DNA of 8,238 bases from Gammaproteobacteria bacterium (GCA_015490395.1 WFXX01000046.1:1-8238), one strand, 5' to 3'; shown: positions 1-5,784, counted from the first letter of the stretch. The notes: a model not told the origin generated them from the letters alone. Numbers and translations: made by a program.

Positions 1-64
1 CACCGTCACCGGCACCCGCACCGCGGCGGCCATGGCCGCCGCGGTGCGGGTGCCGGTGACGGTG
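1..64. repeat. Perfect 64-bp palindrome at window edge, probable fold-back
   Basis: Every base i from 1 to 32 is complementary to base 65-i, with no mismatch and no spacer; the axis falls between 32 and 33 inside CCATGG. The right half (33-64) is ordinary dusA coding sequence (AAAVRVPVTV follows the ATG). The left half is its exact reverse complement, and read in the dusA frame it gives TVTGTRTAAA, which does not resemble the DusA segment expected there. A coding segment that mirrors itself at the very end of the sequence is best explained by an assembly or amplification fold-back at a contig end. A real inverted duplication is possible but less likely. The symmetry is seen directly; the cause is inferred. 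Confidence 0.9.
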
Positions 65-676
65 AAGACCCGGGTGGGGGTGGACCACCGGGACCGCTAC
101 GAGGACCTGCTCCGCTTCGCCCGCCTGGTAGCCGGGGCCGGTGCCCGGACCCTCATCGTGCACGCCCGCAAGGCCTACCTGGAGGGGCTGGACCCCAAGG
201 CCAACCGTACCGTGCCTCCCCTGGAGCATGACAAGGTGCACGCCCTCAAGGCCGACCTGCCCCAGCTGGAGGTGATCCTCAACGGGGGCCTGGCCGGCCC
301 GGAGGAGGGCCTGGCCCACCTGGAGCCCAGGCCGGACGGGCGGCCGGGGGTGGACGGGGTGATGCTGGGCCGGGCGGCCTACCACGACCCCTACCTCCTG
401 GCCCGGGTGGACGCCCTCTATTACGGGGACCGGCGCCCCCCGCCCTCCCGGGAGGCGGTGGCCGAGGCCATGCTGGCCTACGTGGAGGAGCAGGCCCGGC
501 GGGGCGTGCCGGCCCGGGCGGTGTTGCGCCACCTCCTCGGGCTCTACCACGGGCGGCCCGGGGCGCGGCGCTGGCGCAGGCTCCTCTCCGGGCCCCGGGT
601 GGACGCGGGCACCCTGGCCCGGGCCCTGGAGGAGGTGGCGGGCCGCCGGGACGTGCCCGGGAGAGCGCCCGCCTGA
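32..676 (+). CDS. dusA: tRNA-dihydrouridine synthase A, C-terminal part (5' end missing)
   Basis: DusA uses FMN and NADPH to reduce specific uridines (U20/U20a in E. coli) in the tRNA D-loop. The visible 214 residues match the C-terminal two thirds of the roughly 330-residue family: VPVTVKTRVGVD (residues 7-18), the DusA-typical HARKAYLEGLDPKANR (44-59), the FMN-phosphate-binding NGG (84-86) and GVMLGRAAYHDP (109-120), then the helical tRNA-binding domain with LLGLYHGRPGARRWRR (168-183). The N-terminal part of the TIM barrel, including the catalytic cysteine, is absent. The ATG at 32 aligns with an internal residue of the family and lies on the axis of the 1-64 palindrome, so it is not a true start. 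The gene converges with mtnC, 3 bp between stops. Family assignment is firm; the 5' truncation reflects the window edge, not gene decay. Confidence 0.95.
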   Translation: MAAAVRVPVTVKTRVGVDHRDRYEDLLRFARLVAGAGARTLIVHARKAYLEGLDPKANRTVPPLEHDKVHALKADLPQLEVILNGGLAGPEEGLAHLEPRPDGRPGVDGVMLGRAAYHDPYLLARVDALYYGDRRPPPSREAVAEAMLAYVEEQARRGVPARAVLRHLLGLYHGRPGARRWRRLLSGPRVDAGTLARALEEVAGRRDVPGRAPA

Positions 677-691
677 GGCTCAGGCGGGCGC
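665..691. terminator. Bidirectional hairpin holding the stop codons of dusA and mtnC
   Basis: Bases 665-677 pair perfectly with 679-691 around base 678, a 13-bp GC-rich inverted repeat. The TGA of dusA (674-676) and the TGA of mtnC (682-680, minus strand) are symmetric partners inside it, so both proteins end in Ala-Pro-Ala encoded by the same GCG CCC GCC TGA. In RNA the top pairs would open into a short loop. Position between convergent genes suggests it stops or stabilises both transcripts. There is no T-tract on either side, so it is not a textbook intrinsic terminator; it may work with Rho or only protect 3' ends. Confidence 0.6.
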
Positions 692-1405
692 GGCCTGCCC
701 CGCCACGGGCGGATCCCGGAGCGGGTCGATGGCGTCGAAGCCGCGCACCACCGGATGGCGGGAGGCCGGCAGCGGCCCCCCCTCCCGGTGCAGGCGCACC
801 GTCCCCAGGCCGGCCTCCCGGGCCGCGTCCAGCTCCGCCTCCACGTCGGACAGGAACAGGATCTCCCCCGGCGAGAGGCCCGTGCGCCGGGCGATCTCCC
901 GATAGGAGGCCGCTTCCCGCTTGGGCCCCACCCGGGTGTCGAAGAAGCCGTCGAAGAGCCCGGTCAGGTCCCCATGGGGGGTGTGGGCGAAGAGCAGGCG
1001 CTGAGCCTGCTCCGAGCCCGAGGAATAGACGTAGAGGCGCAGGCCCTGCCCCTTCCAGCGGCGCAGGGCCCGCGCGGCGTCCTCGTAGAGGTCCCCCCGG
1101 AGCTCCCCCCGGCGGTAGCCCTCCTCCCAGATCAGCCCCTGCAGGGCCTTGAGAGGGGTGAGCTTGCGGTCCTCGTCCATCCAGCGCCGGAGCACCGCGG
1201 GGAGCTCCCCCTCGGGCACCACTCGCCCCGCCTCCTCCCCGGCCAGGCGGCGAGCCTCCTCCAGGATGCGGCGCACCGCCTCCTCCCCGCCCCGGCGGCG
1301 CAGGAAGTCCTCCAGCCGCTCCCAGGCGTAAGGAAAGAGGACCTGGTGGACGAAGGCCAGGGAGGAGGTGGTGCCCTCGATGTCGGTGACGACCGCCCGG
1401 GCCAC
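680..1405 (-). CDS. mtnC: Enolase-phosphatase E1 (acireductone synthase), methionine salvage
   Basis: MtnC is a HAD-superfamily enzyme that enolises 2,3-diketo-5-methylthiopentyl-1-phosphate and then dephosphorylates it, giving the acireductone used by MtnD. The 241-residue length is typical of the family. HAD motif I is DIEGTT (residues 8-13, nucleophile D8), motif II is SSGS (128-131), the conserved lysine is probably K162 in GPKREAASY, and motif III is FLSDV (184-188, D187). The helical cap lies at about residues 20-110. The start is GTG at 1405; the upstream GAGGG overlaps the TGA of mtnD (TGAGGG), 6 nt before the GTG. The 9-nt gap from mtnD and the matching pathway step show a two-gene operon with likely translational coupling. 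Cytoplasmic. No key residue is missing. Confidence 0.96.
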   Translation of the reverse strand: MARAVVTDIEGTTSSLAFVHQVLFPYAWERLEDFLRRRGGEEAVRRILEEARRLAGEEAGRVVPEGELPAVLRRWMDEDRKLTPLKALQGLIWEEGYRRGELRGDLYEDAARALRRWKGQGLRLYVYSSGSEQAQRLLFAHTPHGDLTGLFDGFFDTRVGPKREAASYREIARRTGLSPGEILFLSDVEAELDAAREAGLGTVRLHREGGPLPASRHPVVRGFDAIDPLRDPPVAGQAAPA

Positions 1406-1414
1406 GGCCCGCCC

Positions 1415-2005
1415 TCAGCCCGCCGCCCGGGCCGCGTCTGGGGCCGCCTCCGCCTCCAGGAAGGCCTCCAGGGTGGGGAAGCGGCGGGCGATGTCCGAGC
1501 CGGTGTAGCGGGCCACCCAGCCCTCAGGGGTGGTGAAGAGGCGGATGCACTGCAGCTCGGGGCGCTCGCCCATGTCGAACCAATGGGGGGTGCCCGCGGG
1601 GATGCTGATCAGGTCCCCTTGGCCGCAGAGCACCGCATGCACCCGGCCGGCGGGAACATCGTGCAGGAAGAACAGCCCCCTGCCCCGCACGAAGCAGCGC
1701 ACCTCGAAGTCCTCGTGAGTGTGCTCGTCCAGAAACTTGGCCCGCAGCGCCTCACGCTCGGGGTGCTCCGGGCCCAGGGCGATGACATCCGCCGAGCGGA
1801 AGCCGTGCCGCTCCATCAGCCGCCGCACCGGCCCGGCGTAGGCCTCCAGGATCGCCTCCTGGGTCGCCTCCGGCCCCAGGGGGCGGTCCGCCTCCCAGCG
1901 CTCGAAGTCCACCCTCAGGCCGGCCAGGGCCTCGGCGATGGCCTCGGTGCCCTCCCGACGCTCCAGGCGCCGCCCCTCCTCGTCGTAGCTCACCAGCACG
2001 CTCAT
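1415..2005 (-). CDS. mtnD: Acireductone dioxygenase (ARD), methionine salvage
   Basis: MtnD is a cupin metalloenzyme. With Fe2+ it cleaves the acireductone made by MtnC to 2-keto-4-methylthiobutyrate, the direct methionine precursor, plus formate; with Ni2+ it makes methylthiopropionate, formate and CO. The 196-residue protein shows FERWEADRPLG (34-44), the metal-binding EHTHEDFEVR (94-103; H95, H97, E101) and the fourth ligand H141 in AGTPHWFDMG, then EGWVARYTG (161-169). The open frame runs upstream to a TTG at 2053, but the ATG at 2005 has AGGAGG 8 nt upstream and fits the family N-terminus, so it is the start. The C-terminal tail after about residue 183 is Ala-rich and extends past the usual end of about 180 residues. 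mtnC follows after 9 nt. mtnB, often nearby in other genomes, is not in the window. Confidence 0.96.
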   Translation of the reverse strand: MSVLVSYDEEGRRLERREGTEAIAEALAGLRVDFERWEADRPLGPEATQEAILEAYAGPVRRLMERHGFRSADVIALGPEHPEREALRAKFLDEHTHEDFEVRCFVRGRGLFFLHDVPAGRVHAVLCGQGDLISIPAGTPHWFDMGERPELQCIRLFTTPEGWVARYTGSDIARRFPTLEAFLEAEAAPDAARAAG

Positions 2006-2013
2006 GGTCCCTG

Positions 2014-2019
2014 CCTCCT
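2014..2019 (-). promoter_or_regulatory. Ribosome-binding site that sets the mtnD start
   Basis: The minus strand reads AGGAGG here, a full anti-Shine-Dalgarno match 8 nt before the ATG at 2005. It lies inside the longer open frame that begins with TTG at 2053, and so argues strongly for the inner start. Confidence 0.85.
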
Positions 2020-2043
2020 GCTCCGTACCTGCCGGCCAAAAAG

Positions 2044-2052
2044 ATTCTAGCA
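2044..2052 (-). promoter_or_regulatory. Candidate extended -10 promoter for mtnDC
   Basis: The minus strand reads TGCTAGAAT: a TGn extension followed by TAGAAT, five of six matches to TATAAT. Around the spot expected for a -35 box (17 bp upstream, inside the end of the preceding gene) only a poor CGAGTG is seen, as is common with extended -10 promoters. Transcription would begin near 2037, giving a leader of roughly 32 nt that contains the strong ribosome-binding site. An AT-rich patch of this kind is rare in this sequence. It would let mtnDC be expressed apart from the three genes upstream. Sequence-based prediction only. Confidence 0.5.
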
Positions 2053-2065
2053 AGGGCCAGCGGCC

Positions 2066-2365
2066 TCACTCGCCGTCCTCGGGCGGCTCCCAGCCGAGCT
2101 CCCGGGCCCGGCGCAGGGCCTCACCGTGGATGCGCTCGTGCCGGCGCCGCAGCTCCTCGGGCAGCCGGCTGACCAGGTGCCCGTAGGGCTCCCAGGCCGC
2201 GCTTACCCGGTCATAGAGCTCCTGGAGCTGGCCGTAGGTCCAGCCGGCGCAGCCCTCGCCCTCGGGGAGCAGCCCGAAGACCCAAGCGTCGCGGATCATG
2301 ATCCCGATGGGGGTCATGCCCCCGTAACGGTCCTGGTCTAGTCCCGGATAGCGTCTCGCGCTCAC
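2066..2365 (-). CDS. Conserved-looking 99-residue protein of unknown function
   Basis: I do not recognise a named domain. The protein is soluble, with no signal peptide or membrane segment. Its N-terminal half is rich in Gly and aromatic residues: RYPGLDQDRYGGMTP (5-19), IRDAWVFGLLPE (24-35), CAGWTYGQLQELYDRV (39-54). The C-terminal half is a charged, probably helical stretch: AAWEPYGHLVSRLPEELR (56-73), then RRHERIHGEALRRARELGW. The density of Trp, Tyr and Gly in motif-like order suggests a conserved family rather than a chance frame. The chosen start is GTG at 2365: GGGAGG lies 6 nt upstream, and the GTG overlaps the TGA of the deacylase gene as GTGA, so the two are probably translationally coupled. 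The frame stays open upstream to 2449 inside that gene, but with low-complexity sequence. Coupling suggests a role connected with the deacylase; the function is unknown. Confidence 0.8.
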   Translation of the reverse strand: MSARRYPGLDQDRYGGMTPIGIMIRDAWVFGLLPEGEGCAGWTYGQLQELYDRVSAAWEPYGHLVSRLPEELRRRHERIHGEALRRARELGWEPPEDGE

Positions 2366-3441
2366 GCCGCACCTCCCGCTTGTGCCTGCGGGCCACGGCC
2401 CGCCTCGGCCAAGGCCCGATAGGGATCCAGGCGCTCCATGAAATAGCACAGGCAGTCCTGGCGGATGATGCGCCGCTCCAAGGTGAGCATGGCCGGCATC
2501 ACCGCCCGGCGCAGCACCAGATGCTCCCCCTCCCGCTGCAGGTAGCGCCGGGTGGCGTCCCGCCCCGTCTCATCGACGACCTCCAGGCGTCCCCCCTTGC
2601 GGACCTGCACCAGGGGCGTGCCCGGGAGCAGCTCCTGGAAGTTCCAGCGATCCAGGTCAGCGGGCAGCAGCACCCGCGCCTCGGGGTCACCGTTCTCGCC
2701 CACGGCAAAGGGCACCTCCTCGGGAATGCGCACCGTGGCCACGGTGTGGAACAGCTCCAGGTCGTGGGACGGCACGGGGTGGGCGGGCACCTCGGCCAGG
2801 CGCAGGCAGGCCTCGAGATAGGCCTGGGCCGCGCGCACCCCGCCCGGGTCGCCCACCTTGCCGCACTCGGCGGTCACCGCCGGGCAGAGCTCGGCGAAGG
2901 CCATGCTCTGCACGCCCCGCGGCCTCAGGAAGTGGACCACCGTCCGCGAGAACAACGCGGCCAAGTGGAGGAAAGGGGGATCGAGCCGGTTGACGCAGGC
3001 GTATCGGGGGTTGCAGCCGGTGTTGGCGTGCAGGTCCACGCTGGCGAAGACCCCCCGCCGGCGCATGCGCTCCACCACCTCGGCCAAGAGCCGCCCCTCG
3101 GGCCGGTGCGCGTGCTCGCCGCCCGGCCAGGCCCGGTTGTAGTCCACCTGCCCGGGGAGGCGCCGCAGCCCTAGGCGGGCGGCGGCCACATTGCCCACGA
3201 AGAGCGTCAGCGCCCTGGGCAGCGGGGTGCGGCGGGCGGCGAGCAGCCGCCGCACCGCCTCCCAGCCCACCGGCTCATTGCCGTGGAGCAGCACCGAGAC
3301 GAAGAGGGGCGGCTCCCGGCGCCCCGGCAGGTGGATCAGGGCCGGGCCGGGCAGGCCCTCGTGGAGCCGGTGGGCAGGCAAGCCCAGGAGGCCCTCGGGG
3401 AGGCCCTCGATCACCGTCAGCCGCAGGGGGGAGGCGTCCAT
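2362..3441 (-). CDS. M14/AstE-AspA-family zinc deacylase or carboxypeptidase
   Basis: This 359-residue protein belongs to the succinylglutamate desuccinylase/aspartoacylase group of M14 zinc hydrolases, which cut amide bonds next to acidic groups (N-acetylaspartate, succinylglutamate, or glutamate tails in the RimB subgroup). Zinc ligands are H53 and E56 in LLHGNEPVGW and H138 in VDLHANTG. DYNRAWPG (100-107) matches the substrate-binding N-R pair of the family, and TAECGKVGD (190-198) offers the likely catalytic glutamate E192. The C-terminal part, about 230-345, fits the beta-rich second domain and contains RQDCLCYFMERLDP. The ATG at 3441 is preceded 8 nt upstream by AAGG; the frame is open to 3618, but that stretch overlaps the ligase gene and has no family similarity. 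It follows the ligase by 71 nt and overlaps the 99-residue gene by 4 nt. Substrate not known. It should not be called AstE, since no arginine-succinylation genes are nearby. Confidence 0.88.
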   Translation of the reverse strand: MDASPLRLTVIEGLPEGLLGLPAHRLHEGLPGPALIHLPGRREPPLFVSVLLHGNEPVGWEAVRRLLAARRTPLPRALTLFVGNVAAARLGLRRLPGQVDYNRAWPGGEHAHRPEGRLLAEVVERMRRRGVFASVDLHANTGCNPRYACVNRLDPPFLHLAALFSRTVVHFLRPRGVQSMAFAELCPAVTAECGKVGDPGGVRAAQAYLEACLRLAEVPAHPVPSHDLELFHTVATVRIPEEVPFAVGENGDPEARVLLPADLDRWNFQELLPGTPLVQVRKGGRLEVVDETGRDATRRYLQREGEHLVLRRAVMPAMLTLERRIIRQDCLCYFMERLDPYRALAEAGRGPQAQAGGAA

Positions 3442-3512
3442 GGCCCCGACCTTAGCAGAAGGGCCGCGCCGACCGCATCCAGCCGACGCCCGCCGCCAGG
3501 AACCGCAGCGGC

Positions 3513-4955
3513 CTAGCTCGCCTCCAGCCCCCAACGGTGCACAGGCAGCCCCGCAGCCTGCCAGCGGCGATAGGCCCGCACCAGGGCGGGCATGTCCCGA
3601 CCATGCTGGGCGCACCAAGCCCGCTGCCAGGCGGCCCCGGTGCGCCGCAGGGCCACCCGCTCCACCACCACCTCCAGGTAAGACCGGGCCTGCTCCGGAG
3701 CCACCCCCAGCCCCTCCAGGGCCTCCCGGGCCCGGGGCAGCAGCTCCTCCTCCAGCAGGGCCGCCAAAGGCCGGCGGCGGCCGTCCAGCCAGGTCAGCAC
3801 TGCCTCGAGCCCGTAGCGGGCGGCGGCGTAGAAGTTGTCCCGGGCCTGAGGGAAGGGGATCCGGTCTTCGGGGGGTAGCTCCTCGGCAGCCAGCGAGGCA
3901 ACCAGGCCGAAGTAGAAGGCGGCGTTGGCGATCTGGTCCCGCAGGCTAGGTCCGGCGGCCATCACCCGGTGCTCGATGCGCAGATGGGGCCGGCCATCGG
4001 AGTCGAAGCCCACCAAGGGGCGGTTCCAGCGCCAGATGGTGCCATTGTGGAAGCGCAGGTGGGGCAGGCGCTCCGAGGGCTCCTCCAGACGGGCCGGGAG
4101 CAGCACGGGATAGTGGTCCCGGTTCTCCAGGAAGCACTCCAGGACCGACTGGCGCACGTAGCCGCTGCCGAAGGTCACGCGCCGGATGGGCCCCTGGGCG
4201 GCGCCCTCGTAGCCGCCCACCTCCACCGCCTGCTCGAAGAGGGGGATGCGGGTCTCGTCCCAGAGGTCCCGCCCGAAGAGGTAAGGGGCGTTGGCCGCAA
4301 CCGCTACGGTGGCAGCCGAGGTGATCATGGAGGCGTTGAGATAACGGGCCGCCCGGGAGGCGGGGACCTGCAGGTGCACCTGCAAGGAGGTGGCCGCCGA
4401 CTCCAGCATCACGTTGCGGTGGGTCACCCGCAGGTGCTCCCGGCCCACGATGTCCAGGTGCAACGGGCGCCCTGCCCGGGCCGCCAGCACCTGCTCGTTG
4501 AGGGCCCGGTATCGGCGCAGTGCCGACATGTTGGCCTGGGTCAGGTGCCGGGGGGCCACGCTGGGCAGGATACCCACGGTCACCAGGAAGGCCCCCTCCG
4601 CCCGGGCGGCCTCGGCGCAGCGCCCCCAGGCCGCGGCCAAGTGGCGCTCCAGCTTCCCCAGGCAGCCGCCTCGCAGGGGCTCGGGGGGGACGTTGAGCTC
4701 CACGTTGAAGCGGGCCAGCTCAGGGACCACCAGGGGGTCCCGCAGCCGGTCCAGCACCGCCTCGTTCACCGGGGCCGGCAGGCCCTCGGCGTCCACCAGC
4801 CAGGCCTCCACCTCCAGCCCGGCCACGGGCGGGGCCTCGGAGAGGCGCCCCTCCCGGGACCAAGCGAGGAGCAGGGCCGTCTCCTCCGCCATCCGGCGCC
4901 GGAAGGCCTCGAAATCCTCCCTCCGGAAGCGGCTGGTGCCGATCTCCTGACCCAT
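3513..4955 (-). CDS. GCS2-family glutamate-cysteine ligase-like enzyme
   Basis: The family joins a glutamate gamma-carboxyl group to an amine using ATP and Mg2+; the best-known reaction is gamma-glutamylcysteine synthesis, but many members have other or unknown substrates. The 480-residue protein shows GLEVEAWLVD (46-55, metal-binding E48 and E50), FNVELNVPPEPL (83-94), the core SLQVHLQVP (190-198) and RIEHRVMAAGPS (326-337), followed by a helical C-terminal part rich in Arg and Leu. The ATG at 4955 gives MGQEIGTSRF, which resembles the N-terminus I recall for gammaproteobacterial homologues; the longer frame to 5084 adds sequence unlike the family and covers the intergenic region. The ribosome-binding site is weak (GGGG close to the ATG). 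It is first in a same-strand run ahead of the deacylase and the 99-residue gene. Glutathione synthesis is one possibility, but no gshB is seen and the pairing with a deacylase leaves the product open. Confidence 0.88.
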   Translation of the reverse strand: MGQEIGTSRFRREDFEAFRRRMAEETALLLAWSREGRLSEAPPVAGLEVEAWLVDAEGLPAPVNEAVLDRLRDPLVVPELARFNVELNVPPEPLRGGCLGKLERHLAAAWGRCAEAARAEGAFLVTVGILPSVAPRHLTQANMSALRRYRALNEQVLAARAGRPLHLDIVGREHLRVTHRNVMLESAATSLQVHLQVPASRAARYLNASMITSAATVAVAANAPYLFGRDLWDETRIPLFEQAVEVGGYEGAAQGPIRRVTFGSGYVRQSVLECFLENRDHYPVLLPARLEEPSERLPHLRFHNGTIWRWNRPLVGFDSDGRPHLRIEHRVMAAGPSLRDQIANAAFYFGLVASLAAEELPPEDRIPFPQARDNFYAAARYGLEAVLTWLDGRRRPLAALLEEELLPRAREALEGLGVAPEQARSYLEVVVERVALRRTGAAWQRAWCAQHGRDMPALVRAYRRWQAAGLPVHRWGLEAS

Positions 4956-5006
4956 GGCCCCCGTGGCTATCCCGCCCCGCGCCCCAGAGGGGCGGCCCGC
5001 GGGGAC

Positions 5007-5041
5007 GGCTGGGAGCCAGCCTAGACCGGCGGAGACGCCGG
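5007..5041. repeat. Two tandem 6-bp inverted repeats in the divergent intergenic region
   Basis: GGCTGG (5007-5012) pairs with CCAGCC (5016-5021) across GAG, and CCGGCG (5026-5031) pairs with CGCCGG (5036-5041) across GAGA; the second extends by one A-T pair (5025/5042). The centres are about 19.5 bp apart. They could be operator half-site pairs or RNA hairpins in the ligase gene leader. The second lies within the spacer of the candidate ligase promoter. Such repeats also arise by chance in very GC-rich DNA. Confidence 0.45.
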
Positions 5042-5046
5042 TGCAA
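5018..5046 (-). promoter_or_regulatory. Weak candidate promoter for the GCS2 ligase operon
   Basis: On the minus strand TTGCAC (5046-5041) is followed after 17 bp by TAGGCT (5023-5018). The three most conserved positions of each box match (TTG of -35; T, A and final T of -10), but the others do not. Transcription would begin near 5011 and give a leader of about 55 nt. It is the best spacing I find between the ligase and the lipoprotein gene. Prediction only. Confidence 0.3.
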
Positions 5047-5054
5047 GCGCCCGT

Positions 5055-5084
5055 TTGCCGCCCGCGCCAGCGCCTGGCTATCAT
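5055..5084 (+). promoter_or_regulatory. Candidate sigma70-type promoter for the lipoprotein gene
   Basis: TTGCCG (5055-5060) and TATCAT (5079-5084) are separated by 18 bp; they match the consensus at four and five of six positions. Transcription would start near 5091, leaving a leader of about 70 nt. At the 5' end of that leader CCGAGG (5095-5100) can pair with CCTCGG (5107-5112), or GGCCC (5091-5095) with GGGCC (5102-5106); the two pairings exclude each other. The leader ends in a purine-rich ribosome-binding region (5144-5157). Confidence 0.45.
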
Positions 5085-5160
5085 CCGGTCGGCCCCGAGG
5101 CGGGCCCCTCGGTATCAGAAAGAGCGCACTAAGCAGAGAGAGCGAGGAGGAGGGGGAGCG

Positions 5161-5784
5161 ATGGTCAGGCAGCATCGGGGGAGCGGAACCGAAGGCAGGT
5201 CGGGTGCAGGGTGGGCCGGCGCGGCGGTGCTAGCCCTGGTGTTGGCGGGCTGCGCCCAAGCGCCAGTGAAGCCCGCCGGCGAGGCCAAGGCGCCGGCAGG
5301 CCAGCAGGCTCAGAAGGGGGGCGAGCAGCAGGCTTCCAAGCAGGGTGAGCAGGCCGCCCAGCAGGTGAAGCGGAAGGCGAGCCCCCAGGCCAACGGCAAG
5401 GAGACCGGGCAGGCAGCTCAGGACCAGGAGGCCAAGATGGCCGCTCAGGGCCAAGCCGCTGAGGCCAAGGCCCGTCCTGCCCCACCCCGGCTCCCGGACG
5501 CGGCGGAGGTCCGCCAGGCGGTGGAGGCCATGCTGGCCCATCCCCGCACCCTCTTCGCCTCCAACCTGGGCAACATTTACCTCTACTTCGTCGGCGGCGC
5601 CCTGGACGCCCGCTACAGTCCGGCCCGAGGCACCCTAAGCCTGAAGGGCCTGGGGGATCGTGAGGGCAAGGCCTGCACCCTGACCCGGGACGGCCAAGCC
5701 CAGGCCCAGGGGGGCGAGGCGGCGCCCGTATGCCGGGCCCTCCTGGACACCCTGCAGGGCCTGCTCCGGGAGGAGGCGCTATAA
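5161..5784 (+). CDS. Putative lipoprotein with Ala/Gln/Lys/Glu-rich tether, function unknown
   Basis: The 207-residue protein begins with an Arg-containing n-region, a hydrophobic segment (about 18-29) and the lipobox LAGC, with C31 as the predicted lipidated residue, so it should be anchored in a membrane facing the periplasm. Residues 32-108 are a low-complexity linker of Ala, Gln, Lys, Glu, Gly and Pro with no aromatic residue, leucine or isoleucine. Residues 110-207 look folded: DAAEVRQAVEAMLAHP (113-128), SNLGNIYLYFVGGALDARYS (134-153), and C172 and C191, which could form a disulfide. The ATG at 5161 follows AGGAGG and GGGGGAG; the open frame extends back to 4954, but that would remove the signal peptide from the N-terminus. 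It is divergent from the ligase and convergent with rmlD. I do not recognise the C-terminal domain. A partner role in the envelope is possible but not shown. Confidence 0.88.
   Translation: MVRQHRGSGTEGRSGAGWAGAAVLALVLAGCAQAPVKPAGEAKAPAGQQAQKGGEQQASKQGEQAAQQVKRKASPQANGKETGQAAQDQEAKMAAQGQAAEAKARPAPPRLPDAAEVRQAVEAMLAHPRTLFASNLGNIYLYFVGGALDARYSPARGTLSLKGLGDREGKACTLTRDGQAQAQGGEAAPVCRALLDTLQGLLREEAL

Noticed and set aside
1..64. The palindrome as an operator or promoter of dusA
   Set aside because: It covers codons that align with the middle of the DusA protein, so it cannot be upstream of the true gene start.
755..2050. 431-codon plus-strand open frame antisense to mtnC and mtnD
   Set aside because: It runs through two well-recognised minus-strand genes, its protein is low-complexity Gly/Pro/Leu/Arg sequence with no domain, and such frames are expected in very GC-rich DNA.
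2038..2065. Possible intrinsic terminator after the 99-residue gene (GGCC-AGC-GGCC stem and a run of five A/T)
   Set aside because: The stem is only 4 bp and the T-run is separated from it by 12 bases; the AT-rich patch is better explained as the -10 region of mtnD.
2380..3174. 264-codon plus-strand open frame antisense to the deacylase
   Set aside because: It lies opposite a gene with intact zinc-binding motifs and has no motif of its own.
2362..3441. Naming the zinc hydrolase AstE
   Set aside because: Family-level motifs do not separate AstE from aspartoacylase or RimB-like enzymes, and no ast genes are nearby.
3447..3455. TGCTAAGGT as an extended -10 promoter for the deacylase
   Set aside because: It overlaps the AAGG ribosome-binding site, so transcription would start at about the ATG, and only three of six -10 positions match.
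3969..5024. 351-codon plus-strand open frame antisense to the GCS2 ligase
   Set aside because: It is a shadow of the ligase gene: His/Gln/Gly-rich without recognisable motifs, while the minus strand has intact catalytic motifs.
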